A stretch of DNA of 33,478 nt from positions 1 through 33,478 of the forward strand of contig JAEEYO010000008.1 in the NCBI GenBank assembly GCA_016288205.1, written 5' to 3'. The stretch comes from Treponema sp. GTDB taxonomy: Bacteria > Spirochaetota > Spirochaetia > Treponematales > Treponemataceae. Below are positions 24,611 to 32,051 of the stretch, piece after piece. Position numbers and translations under genes: made by a program. Position 1 is the first letter of the stretch. Every line of letters begins with the position of its first letter. The notes under the pieces were generated by a model. That model did not search any database, had not been told where the DNA came from, and saw only the letters and a program-made list of their open reading frames with translations.

Positions 24611-24659
24611 AAAAAACGCTGAGTGAAATCCGGGTTTGTTCCTGACTTCAACTCAGCGT
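24609..24659 (-). terminator. Terminator of the rpsP-rplS operon
   Basis: ACGCTGAGT (24616-24624) pairs perfectly with ACTCAGCGT (24651-24659). On the minus strand the hairpin is followed by a run of eight T. On the plus strand it lies just after the lipoprotein stop codon but has no T-run, so it mainly serves the minus-strand ribosomal operon. Confidence 0.85.
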
Positions 24660-24685
24660 CTTCCAATCATTCAGATTGAAGAATC

Positions 24686-25162
24686 TTACTTCTTTTTAGC
24701 CTTGTTTGCTGCTGCTTCTGCCGCAACCTCAGCCTTGATCTCTGCCTTCAAAGCTTCCTCAGCCTGTGAGTTTGCCTTTGCCTGAGCATTGGATGCGCTC
24801 ACGCGAGCCTTTGCCTTGGGTGTAAGATCTTCCTTAATCTTCGCAGCCTTACCGATCTTGTCGCGCACGTAGTAAATCTTTGAGCGGCGTACTTTTCCTG
24901 GGCGAACAATCTCCACCTTCATAACGCGGGGGCTGTTTACCGGGAACACACGCTCAACACCAACTCCGTAGCTCAGCTTGCGGACAGTGAATGTCTGTCT
25001 GATTCCAGAGTTCTTGATGCAGATTACAAGTCCCTCGTAAATCTGGATGCGCTTTGTCTTTCCCTCAATAATTTCGAAGTGAACCTTGACGGTATCTCCA
25101 ACACGGAAGTCCGCCACGTTCGCTTTCTTCTGCTGTTCTTCAATAGTCTTGATAAGATCCAT
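24686..25162 (-). CDS. rplS: 50S ribosomal protein L19 with a C-terminal Lys/Ala extension
   Basis: 158 aa. Residues ~1-113 are a typical L19: [75 protein letters not shown]19 usually ends there at ~115 residues. Here ~45 residues rich in Ala, Lys and Glu follow ([18 protein letters not shown]..., ending NKAKKK), probably a helical tail on the ribosome surface. I chose the ATG at 25162, with GGAG 6 nt upstream; an in-frame ATG at 25174 would lie inside trmD and lacks an SD. The chosen ATG comes one nucleotide after the trmD stop, which suggests translational coupling. Last gene of the operon. Confidence 0.95.
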   Translation of the reverse strand: MDLIKTIEEQQKKANVADFRVGDTVKVHFEIIEGKTKRIQIYEGLVICIKNSGIRQTFTVRKLSYGVGVERVFPVNSPRVMKVEIVRPGKVRRSKIYYVRDKIGKAAKIKEDLTPKAKARVSASNAQAKANSQAEEALKAEIKAEVAAEAAANKAKKK

Positions 25163-25163
25163 T

Positions 25164-26003
25164 TTAGTCTCCATGTTTGCTTGCCGGATGGGAATCCTTC
25201 ATAGCTTTCCGCTTCAGTCTCTCCTGTATGGAACGCAACTGCCGCTTCTGCTTTTTGTCATTCTTGAAGTCCCTGTGCTCGGCGATTTCTTCGATCATCT
25301 TTTCGGCTTCATCGGAAAGAGTACCTGCCATTCTCGCGTTCTGAATCAGGTCGGGCCTGTTCATGAGCGTTTTCTGTAGGCTCTTACGAAGCCGCCACTT
25401 CCGGATTTCCTCATGGTTGCCGCCGGACAAAACATCCGGTACTTCCAAGCCCTTGTACACGTTTGGCCTCGTATACTGGGGATATTCCAAAAGGTTGCCG
25501 TTAAAGCTCTCCTCATCCAATGACTCGTGGGTGATTACTCCGTCAACAAGCCGGTAAACTGTATCGACAATCACTGTCGCCGCCACTTCACCGCTGCTCA
25601 TAACGTAATCCCCGATGGAGATTTCGTCATCCACATAAAGGTCAATTATCCGCTGGTCAATACCTTCGTACCTTCCGCAGATAAGGACAATTTCATCTTT
25701 ACGGCTCAAGGACTCCGCTTTTTTCTGCGTAAATGGCTTACCGCTCGGCGTGACATAAATCACGTGCTTTTTGTAGGCCTCCACGCTGTCAAGTGCGCGT
25801 CCCAAGGGTTCAGGCATCATGAGTTGCCCGGCTCCCCCGCCATACGTCCCGTCGTCACATGTCTTGTGTTTATCAAAGGCAAAATCCCTGATATTCACTA
25901 AATCGTAGGCAACAATTCCCTTTTCAACCGCTTTGGCCATGATCGAAGTCTCAAAAAAAGCCCTCGGTATCTCAGGGAACAAGGTCAGCACAGTAAATTT
26001 CAT
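25164..26003 (-). CDS. trmD: tRNA (guanine-N1-)-methyltransferase TrmD
   Basis: 279 aa. It methylates G37 of tRNAs with G at position 36 using S-adenosylmethionine. Recognisable SPOUT/trefoil-knot segments: [72 protein letters not shown] and [19 protein letters not shown]. The length exceeds the usual ~240-250 aa because of a basic C-terminal tail ([20 protein letters not shown]). The ATG at 26003 has GGAG 7 nt upstream, inside the end of rimM, four nucleotides after its stop. Its place between rimM and rplS is the classic bacterial order. Confidence 0.97.
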   Translation of the reverse strand: MKFTVLTLFPEIPRAFFETSIMAKAVEKGIVAYDLVNIRDFAFDKHKTCDDGTYGGGAGQLMMPEPLGRALDSVEAYKKHVIYVTPSGKPFTQKKAESLSRKDEIVLICGRYEGIDQRIIDLYVDDEISIGDYVMSSGEVAATVIVDTVYRLVDGVITHESLDEESFNGNLLEYPQYTRPNVYKGLEVPDVLSGGNHEEIRKWRLRKSLQKTLMNRPDLIQNARMAGTLSDEAEKMIEEIAEHRDFKNDKKQKRQLRSIQERLKRKAMKDSHPASKHGD

Positions 26004-26007
26004 GGAA

Positions 26008-26595
26008 TTACTCCAGAATCCAGAGGTGCATCAGCTGCATCCTTTTATTTTCCACGTCAATATTGCTCAGGAACTTAAAGTTGAAAGGCACGAACACCTT
26101 CCTCGGTTTTCCTTCCTTAGTAAACTTGACGCTATCAGGTAAAAACCCGCAGCTCTCGGACAGCAAAATCTCAACGAGATAACCTGATCCGCCTTCCGTT
26201 ACGTTTGTGACTGTTCCAATCACACTCTGCTCGAATGCAACCGGTGCGGTCTCACCCGCCGTTTCGTCATACCATACTGAGCAACCCTTCAGGTCCTCAA
26301 TATACCACTCATTCTCCTGCAATGGATGAGCGTTTTCGCGTGGAACTACGATCTGCCACCTGTTGAACTTTGCAGCGTCCTCAGGGGTATTTATTCCCGC
26401 CAGTTTCATGTACAGAGTCGTGGCCGCTTCCTGAGTGTATTCCACCTGGAAAACTTTCTCCACGTTTCCATCTGTCAAAGTCACTTCTTCCATATCCGCA
26501 AAATGCGCATACTCGCCGGAAGTGCTCTCTACTTTAAATTCGCCCGTAATTCCATGCGCACCACGGACAATCCCTACAACAAACCGCTCTAACAT
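26008..26595 (-). CDS. rimM: Ribosome maturation factor RimM
   Basis: 195 aa. RimM binds S19 and helps fold the 30S head. The N-terminal RimM domain starts FVVGIVRGAHGITGEFKVES and includes LYMKLAGINTPEDAAKFNRWQIVV; a C-terminal PRC-barrel domain follows from ~100 (WYIEDLKGCSVWYD, VIGTVTNVTEGGSGYLVEI, KVFVPFNFKFLSNID). The ATG at 26595 comes 16 nt after the khpA stop with only a weak GAG as ribosome-binding site, so its translation may be coupled to khpA. The acidic insertion around 110-120 (ETAGETAPVAFEQS) is slightly unusual. Confidence 0.95.
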   Translation of the reverse strand: MLERFVVGIVRGAHGITGEFKVESTSGEYAHFADMEEVTLTDGNVEKVFQVEYTQEAATTLYMKLAGINTPEDAAKFNRWQIVVPRENAHPLQENEWYIEDLKGCSVWYDETAGETAPVAFEQSVIGTVTNVTEGGSGYLVEILLSESCGFLPDSVKFTKEGKPRKVFVPFNFKFLSNIDVENKRMQLMHLWILE

Positions 26596-26611
26596 CTACA
26601 ACGCACTCGTA

Positions 26612-26845
26612 TCAGTCAAGAATTTCCAGGCTGTAGCGTCTGCCATCCTTGCTGGCCGTCGCACTCAAAACAGTCCGCAGAGCTTTTGCAATACGACCGT
26701 ATTTGCCAATAACCTTGCCAATGTCACCCTGGGCTACGCTTAACTGCAATACAGGTCCGCGCTCACCTTCGGTTTCTGTCACGGAGACTGAAGACGGATC
26801 ATCGACCAGTGATTTCGCTATGTATTCAATCAGGTCTTTTTCCAT
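26612..26845 (-). CDS. khpA: KH-domain RNA-binding protein KhpA (YlqC family)
   Basis: A 77-aa protein made of a single KH domain with the RNA-binding GxxG loop in VIGKYGRIAKALR. KhpA proteins bind RNA, often with KhpB/Jag, and affect cell division and envelope growth in several bacteria. It lies between rpsP and rimM, the usual location in Gram-positives and spirochaetes. GGAG precedes the ATG by 6 nt, and the gap from rpsP is 15 nt. Confidence 0.9.
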   Translation of the reverse strand: MEKDLIEYIAKSLVDDPSSVSVTETEGERGPVLQLSVAQGDIGKVIGKYGRIAKALRTVLSATASKDGRRYSLEILD

Positions 26846-26860
26846 GATTCACTCCCTCGA

Positions 26861-27127
26861 TTACTTTGCTATTGCTTCGCCTTTTACGGTCAAGCCGGAT
26901 TTGTTGAGAAGTTTCTTCACGATTCCCGTGGGCTGTGCACCAACGCTGAGCCAGTACTTAGCGCGCTCTGTATCCACGATAATCTGCTTGCCTTCCTCTG
27001 CGATCGGGTGATACTGACCGATTTCCTCGACTGTCTCACCATCACGGGGCTTGCGGGCATCCTGAATTACAATGCGGTAATCTGGGCGCTTCTTTGCACC
27101 AAACTTCTTAAGTCTGATTTTTACCAC
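26861..27127 (-). CDS. rpsP: 30S ribosomal protein S16
   Basis: 88 aa, normal length. Landmarks: [50 protein letters not shown], and [10 protein letters not shown] near the end. The start is the GTG at 27127, with GGAGG 9 nt upstream; the encoded MVKIRL is the conserved beginning of S16. A longer frame to 27202 would add 25 non-homologous residues and includes the leader hairpin, so I reject it. First gene of the rpsP-khpA-rimM-trmD-rplS operon, 94 nt downstream of the predicted transcription start. Confidence 0.95.
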   Translation of the reverse strand: MVKIRLKKFGAKKRPDYRIVIQDARKPRDGETVEEIGQYHPIAEEGKQIIVDTERAKYWLSVGAQPTGIVKKLLNKSGLTVKGEAIAK

Positions 27128-27143
27128 TTGATTTGTCCTCCAT

Positions 27144-27171
27144 AGGTCTCTCGCGAACGGGTTCAAGACCT
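27144..27171 (-). promoter_or_regulatory. Leader hairpin just upstream of the rpsP ribosome-binding site
   Basis: In the minus-strand leader AGGTCT (27166-27171) pairs with AGACCT (27144-27149), with one further possible T-G pair. The stem ends two nucleotides before the GGAGG. A hairpin here could affect ribosome access, as in autoregulated ribosomal protein leaders, but no known S16 leader motif is claimed. Confidence 0.4.
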
Positions 27172-27228
27172 GATATTTTTTTTGAAATCCAACGGATTCC
27201 ATTTCTGCCTAGTTTAAGCAGATACATG

Positions 27229-27257
27229 ATTATAGTAAAAAAAATGATTTTCGTCAA
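27229..27257 (-). promoter_or_regulatory. Strong promoter of the rpsP operon
   Basis: Minus strand TTGACG (27252-27257), 17-nt spacer containing a T-run, perfect TATAAT (27229-27234). Transcription predicted near 27221. Confidence 0.8.
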
Positions 27258-27330
27258 TCGGAAAAGAGGTATTTTCGCATGGATTTTAGGAATTTCCACG
27301 CGGATACAATCTCTTGAATTGTCAAGCCAT

Positions 27331-27361
27331 AAAAAAAATCCCCCGGACCGAAATCCAGGGA
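27331..27361 (-). terminator. Terminator of the tRNA-Leu gene
   Basis: Two nucleotides after the tRNA 3' end, TCCCTGGA pairs with TCCGGGGGA on the minus strand (one G-U pair, one bulged G, loop TTTCGG). The hairpin is followed by eight T. Confidence 0.8.
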
Positions 27362-27362
27362 A

Positions 27363-27448
27363 TGCCGGGCACCAGACTTGAACTGGCACGGATGTCACCA
27401 TCCGAGGGATTTTAAGTCCCTTGTGTCTACCAATTCCACCAGCCCGGC
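27363..27448 (-). tRNA. tRNA-Leu, anticodon UAA
   Basis: An 86-nt class II tRNA. Acceptor stem GCCGGGC/GCCCGGC with discriminator A (27363). D-arm GGTGGAATTGGTAGAC. Anticodon stem AGGGA/TCCCT around loop CTTAAAA, giving anticodon TAA. Long variable arm CGGATG-GTGA-CATCCG. T-arm CCAG-TTCAAGT-CTGG. The 3' CCA is not encoded (TTC follows the discriminator). It has its own promoter and terminator. Confidence 0.96.
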
Positions 27449-27459
27449 TAGGTTCGTAT

Positions 27460-27488
27460 ATACTATACTATTTGTACAAAATAATCAA
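27460..27488 (-). promoter_or_regulatory. Promoter of tRNA-Leu
   Basis: Minus strand TTGATT (27483-27488), 17-nt spacer, TAGTAT (27460-27465). Alternative -10 hexamers overlap in the TATAGTATATA run. The start would fall ~4 nt before the mature tRNA 5' end. Confidence 0.55.
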
Positions 27489-27496
27489 GAGGGAGT

Positions 27497-29206
27497 TTAC
27501 TGCATGAGAACCTGAAGTCCAATGCCAACCCTGAGTGAATTTGACGGCCACTCCTCATTTCCTGAGCTCAAGGTTCCCTTGTACGTCGAATGCATATAGT
27601 CCACGGTAAGCATCGGGCAGACCGAATTGATTATATACCCCACCTTGATTCCTCCGCCGTAAGACAAAACGGTTTTGCTGGAGTGATTCTCAATATCAAA
27701 GAAGTTCGCAAATCCAAGCTGCACGTTCGCATGTGGAATCACCACGAAGCTGTCTATCCAGAGAGGAAGCTGGAGACCCGCGCCCACATAGATTGTATTC
27801 TGCTTGGCCTCCTCGGTTGTGGAGCTGCATTCCTTTTTTACGTTCACTGTCTCGGAACAGAAGCCGGCTCCGAATGTGATAAAATCATACATGCTGTACT
27901 CAAACTCAATGTTGAATCCCATCTTCTTCGTGGCGAACGGATAGAGGATTCCACCCTTCAAGTCAATGAGGAAAGGATCGGCAATGTCAAAATCCTCGTG
28001 TCCGCGCTCCCAGATTGATGTTCCCTTCGCACGGATTGTACTGAACTCAAAGAGACGCAATCTTCCCTGCTCCACGCCCCAGACAGATGTGAGCTCCTTT
28101 CTTCCCTGAGGGGTAAGTTTGACCGTCCAGTTTTCACCGGTAGACTCCGGCTCGGAATATGCGACGTCAAGCGGCTTTCCATTCTTCTGGAATTCCGACC
28201 ACACCACATAGGCAATGGAATATCTCATTCCGCTTACCGGACTGTACGCATAGAGCTGCATCAACGCTTCCCTCATGCTGCCAGATGCCGTGCGAACCGC
28301 TGAAAGGAACGCCTCATCGCCAACCTGTGAAATCATCTCGTTTGAGACAAATTTCGCAAGGCCGAGGAATGTCTTGTCCTCATCTTTCAGGGCATTTGTA
28401 AACTGCTTTATGCGCTCGTCAATGTTCACGGATTTTTTTGTTCCGGAAACCGCATTGGAAACGAAAGAGTCAATCACCTTTGCGGGGATGGCGAAGTTGG
28501 TTCCGTCGCGGCTCACTGCTTTCCATGTGTTGATTCCGACAACCGAATAAGAGGCTGGTACGGAGGAGTCCGCCATGAGCAAGGGACCGCCTGAGTTACC
28601 GCTGTCTATGTCCGCGGAGTGCTGAATCAGCGTGGAGATGTCGGAGGAAAGAAGCTCGTCTATGCGCGCACGGTTGTTGGTTACGGTTCCCCTTGAGAAC
28701 TGCCACATGGGATTTCCTTTCAGAGACGGGAATCCTGCCGCCCAAACCTCGTCAGCGTCGTTCACTGACCTTGAGCTGAGCGTAAGAGCCTTTCTGGAAA
28801 ATCCCTGGGGAACGGAAATAAGGGCGATGTCAATATCCTCGTCGGAGGCAAGAATCTTCAAGTCCTTGTATTCAGAATTGGAGCCGTCCTCATTTTCATA
28901 GATAAGATTGACTGTGCCCGCGTCCTCAACGACATGGCAATTTGTCACGACATACAGCTTTCCGTCATTAGCGCGGATTGTGAATCCTGAGCCGAAAGTG
29001 CCTTCCTTAATATACTCGTCAATCTGCTCGGCATAGGATTTGTACCCGGCCTTTTCCATTACGTTTCGGTAATCTTTCAGGAATGAAATGGTTTTTTCAG
29101 GCAGATTGCTGCGAACCACACAAACATAGTCCCTCATGGACTCTGCAGATGCCAGGCTGATGGCAAATGCGGCAAAAACTATTGAAAATATCTTCTTTAA
29201 CTTCAT
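27497..29206 (-). CDS. Exported trypsin-like serine protease fused to a C-terminal barrel-like domain
   Basis: A 569-aa protein. A signal peptide spans residues 1-21 (ends SLASA). A chymotrypsin-fold S1/S1C-type protease domain covers ~30-250: H91 in VVTNCHVVED, D126 in SDEDIDIALI, S205 in DIDSGNSGGPLL, oxyanion and pocket region VVGINTWKA. There is no PDZ domain, unlike DegP/HtrA. A helical linker (~255-345) and a short beta section follow. Residues ~412-569 look like a small beta-barrel: alternating strands such as GFNIEFEYSMYDFITFGAGF, TIYVGAGLQLPLW, ANVQLGFANFF, YGGGIKVGYI and LRVGIGLQVLM. The barrel would tether the protease to the outer membrane. The ATG at 29206 has no SD and lies 6 nt after a good -10, so the mRNA is probably leaderless. 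No partner gene is adjacent. Confidence 0.8.
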   Translation of the reverse strand: MKLKKIFSIVFAAFAISLASAESMRDYVCVVRSNLPEKTISFLKDYRNVMEKAGYKSYAEQIDEYIKEGTFGSGFTIRANDGKLYVVTNCHVVEDAGTVNLIYENEDGSNSEYKDLKILASDEDIDIALISVPQGFSRKALTLSSRSVNDADEVWAAGFPSLKGNPMWQFSRGTVTNNRARIDELLSSDISTLIQHSADIDSGNSGGPLLMADSSVPASYSVVGINTWKAVSRDGTNFAIPAKVIDSFVSNAVSGTKKSVNIDERIKQFTNALKDEDKTFLGLAKFVSNEMISQVGDEAFLSAVRTASGSMREALMQLYAYSPVSGMRYSIAYVVWSEFQKNGKPLDVAYSEPESTGENWTVKLTPQGRKELTSVWGVEQGRLRLFEFSTIRAKGTSIWERGHEDFDIADPFLIDLKGGILYPFATKKMGFNIEFEYSMYDFITFGAGFCSETVNVKKECSSTTEEAKQNTIYVGAGLQLPLWIDSFVVIPHANVQLGFANFFDIENHSSKTVLSYGGGIKVGYIINSVCPMLTVDYMHSTYKGTLSSGNEEWPSNSLRVGIGLQVLMQ

Positions 29207-29212
29207 ACTGTC

Positions 29213-29241
29213 AATATAAAGATTTCCCTGAAACTAGTCAA
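29213..29241 (-). promoter_or_regulatory. Promoter giving a leaderless mRNA for the protease-barrel gene
   Basis: Minus strand TTGACT (29236-29241), 17-nt spacer, TATATT (29213-29218), then exactly 6 nt to the ATG at 29206. No ribosome-binding site lies between them. Confidence 0.7.
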
Positions 29242-29250
29242 GAGGGCGAG

Positions 29251-29298
29251 GCGAGTGGAAAGTGGAGAGTGGAAAGATGAAAACGGAAAGTGAAATTC
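29251..29298. repeat. Intergenic purine/pyrimidine repeat after the FGGY kinase stop
   Basis: Plus strand GTGGAAAGTGGAGAGTGGAAAG and GATGAAAACGGAAAGTG units begin directly at the kinase stop codon. The 20-nt block at 29257-29276 is the reverse complement of 19497-19516. Confidence 0.7.
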
Positions 29299-30600
29299 TC
29301 AGCTATCGAATACTATGGAGTCCTCGGTGGTGGGATTTAGGGTTTCTTTGATTCGGGAGAGCTTTTGGGAGGCGGTCTGCAAATCAGGGAAAATGCCCAT
29401 GCCGGTAAAGGCAAAGGTTGCGTCTCCAATCAGTTCGGCATCGGGAAAGGAGGGGATTTTTGCGGGGATTCCCATCACATTGCATTTCATCTCCATCCAC
29501 TCACGGTTCGAGGCCTGTCCTCCGCTCACGGTAAATGACTCGGGGATTTTTTCTCCTGCGTCAAGCGCGCATCTCACAAGATGATTCAGTCCGTCGCGGA
29601 CTTCCATCGCTGTCTGCAGCATGAGATATTTTCCCTGGTCAAGTATGGGCTGAGTTCCGTCGCTCGTAATGGCGGCATGGACCAAATCCTCGTAGCTCAC
29701 GGACATTCCCGCGGTCTTTTCCAGAGTCTCCTTGTATCGCGCGAATCTTGTTCCGGTCTCACCAATCAGGACGCTCGCATTCCACAGCCCCGGAATCACG
29801 GATGGCAGAGTCCTTACTCCCTCGGCATGAAGCGGATTTTTCGTGCAGAGATTCAGTCCCTCGCTGCTTCCCGCCCTATCGCACAATGTACCCGGGAAAA
29901 GAGTCCCTGTTCCGACCAAGGCCGAAATAAAATCAGGTGCGCCGCAATAAACCGGGAGTCCCCCGCAGATTCCGTCAGCACTGTGTCCGAGGATTTCCGC
30001 CGCTTCCGGTGTAAGTTTACCCGCTATGTCCGAAGGTTTTACGAATGATGGAAGTTTTTTAATCTCGCCCTCATCAAATCCGGCAGATTTCAGTGCATCA
30101 CCGCTCCAATATGCCTCGGCGTAACGTTCCTCTGGAAGAATCGTGCATGGATTTCCTGTAAGCTGATTGATAAGATATTCGGGGCCGGAAAAAACATGGC
30201 TTGATGCGCTCCAGTCCTCCGGATAAAGCGAGCGGAATGTAAGGAGCCTGGGAATAAAAAGAGAGCGTCCAGAATAAGAGTCCAGAGCCTTTTTGTCAGC
30301 GGGTGCGTTCCAAAGCAAAGTCCTTCCGTTCTCGGCGACAATGGTGGGCCCGTTTCCGCTTATGCAAATTGCGTCAATGGAATCTACTATAATAGAAGAT
30401 TTTTGATCAGTTTGTGATGAGCCGGCTTTGAAAATTTCATCCAAGGCTGATTTCAGGGCGGTAATCCACTCACGGGAAGCAAAATCATCTCCGCATTTCG
30501 TAAATCCCACGCGGGCACTCGCAATGACACGCCCCTCCTCGTCAATCACGGCGGACTTCAAGGAGCTTGTCCCAATATCAGCGCAAAGAATCTTTTTCAT
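29299..30600 (-). CDS. FGGY-family carbohydrate kinase (xylulokinase-like)
   Basis: A 433-aa sugar kinase with two actin-like domains. The first begins with the phosphate loop CADIGTSSLKSAVIDEEGR and contains ISGNGPTIV. The catalytic aspartate is likely in YCGAPDFISALVGTG. The second domain ends with SGGQASNREWMEMKCNVMGIP and GDATFAFTGMG, the FGGY C-terminal signature region. It should phosphorylate a pentulose or similar sugar with ATP; xylulokinase is the best guess but not proven. It is somewhat short for the family (~480-500 aa). The ATG at 30600 begins MKKILCADIG and has GAGG 9 nt upstream; the frame open to 30675 adds residues without homology. It follows the PRPP synthetase gene by 16 nt, so both share one promoter, linking pentose use with PRPP formation. 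Confidence 0.85.
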   Translation of the reverse strand: MKKILCADIGTSSLKSAVIDEEGRVIASARVGFTKCGDDFASREWITALKSALDEIFKAGSSQTDQKSSIIVDSIDAICISGNGPTIVAENGRTLLWNAPADKKALDSYSGRSLFIPRLLTFRSLYPEDWSASSHVFSGPEYLINQLTGNPCTILPEERYAEAYWSGDALKSAGFDEGEIKKLPSFVKPSDIAGKLTPEAAEILGHSADGICGGLPVYCGAPDFISALVGTGTLFPGTLCDRAGSSEGLNLCTKNPLHAEGVRTLPSVIPGLWNASVLIGETGTRFARYKETLEKTAGMSVSYEDLVHAAITSDGTQPILDQGKYLMLQTAMEVRDGLNHLVRCALDAGEKIPESFTVSGGQASNREWMEMKCNVMGIPAKIPSFPDAELIGDATFAFTGMGIFPDLQTASQKLSRIKETLNPTTEDSIVFDS

Positions 30601-30616
30601 CACCGGCATCCTCGTA

Positions 30617-31924
30617 TCATGCAATCGGGTCGCAGTTGTTCTGATTCTGTCCCATGGGGTCGGCGGCCTGCTCATCCTTTGTTTCGGCTGGGCTGCTTGC
30701 CTTAATCATTTTGTCGATTATGCTGCGGTTGTCCAAAAGATCGCTGAGTGACTGACCGTGGTGCAATCTTGTGATGACGTTGGCGAAAAGTCCTGAGACA
30801 TTCGTGCTGATGTACCATTCCTTTTTCAGAAGCTCCTCGTGGTAGACGGCGTTGGTTCCGATGATGCGGTAGAAAAGTCCCTTCTGGTATGCGTCGTCAA
30901 AAAGCTCAATGGCGTTTCCGGTAAAGAATGGAAGGCTGATTGCGGCAATGACCTTAGTGGCTCCCTGGTCGTGCAGGAATCCCATGGCCTTGAGGAGGGT
31001 TCCACCGGTTCCGAGCATATCATCGGCAAGGAATGCGACCTTACCCTTCACGTCTCCGAGCAGCTTTATGCTCTTGATGTTGGTGTTCTTCGCGTCCTGG
31101 GTCACGATGGAATAATCCCTTTCCTTGTAAATCATGGCGAGGGGCTTCTTGAGTCCAGTGGCATAGAATTTGTTGCGGTCAATGGCTCCTGTGTCCGGGC
31201 TTACGACGACCAAATCTTCCTTGGTCAAATCAACCACGCGGGCAAGCTCCCTGATTATCTGATAGGATGCGTGCAGGTTCTCACAATGCGTGTGGCTGAA
31301 TGCGTTCGCAATCTCCCTTGAGTGCAGGTCCAGTGTGATGATTCTCCGCACTTCCATGCTTTCATATATATGTCCGAGAAGAGCGGCCGTAAGACCTTCC
31401 CTTCCCTTTCTCTTGTGCTGTCGGCTGTAGGGGTAGACGGGGAGCACCAAGGTAATCTGCTTGGCTCCTGCCTGACGAACCGCGTCAATGGCGACCAAAA
31501 GGCTCATAACATGGTCGTTAACGCTCAGGGACAGGCAGTTTTTTCCGTCGTTTAGGGAAATCTTCTCGTGGTTCTCCACATCCTGTACGATGAACACGTC
31601 CTTTCCACGGATGCATTCGTTCAGCTCGCACTTGAACTCTCCGTTCGCAAAGTAGGTGAATCTTGTGTTGACCTTGAACTGCGGGGCACGGTATTTGTCC
31701 ACCATTCCACGGATGCAAAGGTCGCTCGTGTGCAAATCATTGTCGAGGTTTATCTGCTGGACAAGAGCATCCTTCTCAAGATTGTAACGCTTAGAGATGA
31801 CATCGTTTTTAAGTGAAAAACGGTGCTTGTACATGTGGCGCAGGTGGGTAATCACTTCGTTGGCAAAGGATTCTCCTCCGGGACAGGCTACCACAGCGAG
31901 ATCGGTCGGTTCAGAATACGGCAT
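30617..31924 (-). CDS. prs: Ribose-phosphate pyrophosphokinase (PRPP synthetase), long form
   Basis: A 435-aa enzyme that makes PRPP from ribose 5-phosphate and ATP. Recognisable parts: RFTYFANGEFKCELNECIRGKDVFIVQ (ATP-side loop), SLSVNDHVMSLLVAIDAVRQAGAKQITLVLPVYPYSRQHKR (flexible-loop region), VVSPDTGAIDRN, and the PRPP loop LADDMLGTGGTLLKA, equivalent to VDDMIDTGGT. Ordinary class I enzymes have ~315 residues. The excess here is an N-terminal extension (~80 residues with SFANEVITHLRHMYKHRFSLKND) and a Gln/Asn-rich C-terminal tail (~30 residues). The ATG at 31924 is preceded by GGGGAA ~8 nt upstream. It heads the operon with the FGGY kinase and has a strong promoter next to a poly-G/C tract. 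Confidence 0.93.
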   Translation of the reverse strand: MPYSEPTDLAVVACPGGESFANEVITHLRHMYKHRFSLKNDVISKRYNLEKDALVQQINLDNDLHTSDLCIRGMVDKYRAPQFKVNTRFTYFANGEFKCELNECIRGKDVFIVQDVENHEKISLNDGKNCLSLSVNDHVMSLLVAIDAVRQAGAKQITLVLPVYPYSRQHKRKGREGLTAALLGHIYESMEVRRIITLDLHSREIANAFSHTHCENLHASYQIIRELARVVDLTKEDLVVVSPDTGAIDRNKFYATGLKKPLAMIYKERDYSIVTQDAKNTNIKSIKLLGDVKGKVAFLADDMLGTGGTLLKAMGFLHDQGATKVIAAISLPFFTGNAIELFDDAYQKGLFYRIIGTNAVYHEELLKKEWYISTNVSGLFANVITRLHHGQSLSDLLDNRSIIDKMIKASSPAETKDEQAADPMGQNQNNCDPIA

Positions 31925-32003
31925 TATTCTTTTTCCCCTTTTTTCTGAGCATGCATCGCCATCCGCAAAGGTCAGGAGTCCTACATGCCCTTTAATTTAC
32001 GCT

Positions 32004-32032
32004 ATTGTACAGGATTTTTCAAACAAGGTCAA
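32004..32032 (-). promoter_or_regulatory. Strong promoter of the prs-kinase operon
   Basis: Minus strand TTGACC (32027-32032), 17-nt spacer, TACAAT (32004-32009). Transcription predicted near 31997, leaving a ~73-nt leader. A run of eight C (minus strand) ends 3 nt upstream of the -35. Confidence 0.75.
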
Positions 32033-32035
32033 TTA

Positions 32036-32043
32036 GGGGGGGG
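32036..32043. repeat. Homopolymer tract of eight G/C beside the prs -35 element
   Basis: Eight G on the plus strand (eight C on the minus strand). It can also pair with CCCCC at 32052-32056 around an 8-nt loop (CAGTCTAT). Runs of this length are slippage-prone. Confidence 0.7.
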
Positions 32044-32051
32044 CAGTCTAT

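Noticed and set aside
27128..27202. Longer rpsP start at 27202
   Set aside because: S16 conservation begins at VKIRL, and a GTG with GGAGG is in the right place. The extension overlaps the leader hairpin.
27133..27401. Small open frames across the rpsP leader and tRNA-Leu region
   Set aside because: They overlap a strong promoter, a terminator and a tRNA with complete cloverleaf pairing.
27500..29206. DegP/HtrA identity for the protease
   Set aside because: The catalytic domain resembles S1C enzymes, but no PDZ domain follows and the C-terminus looks like a barrel.
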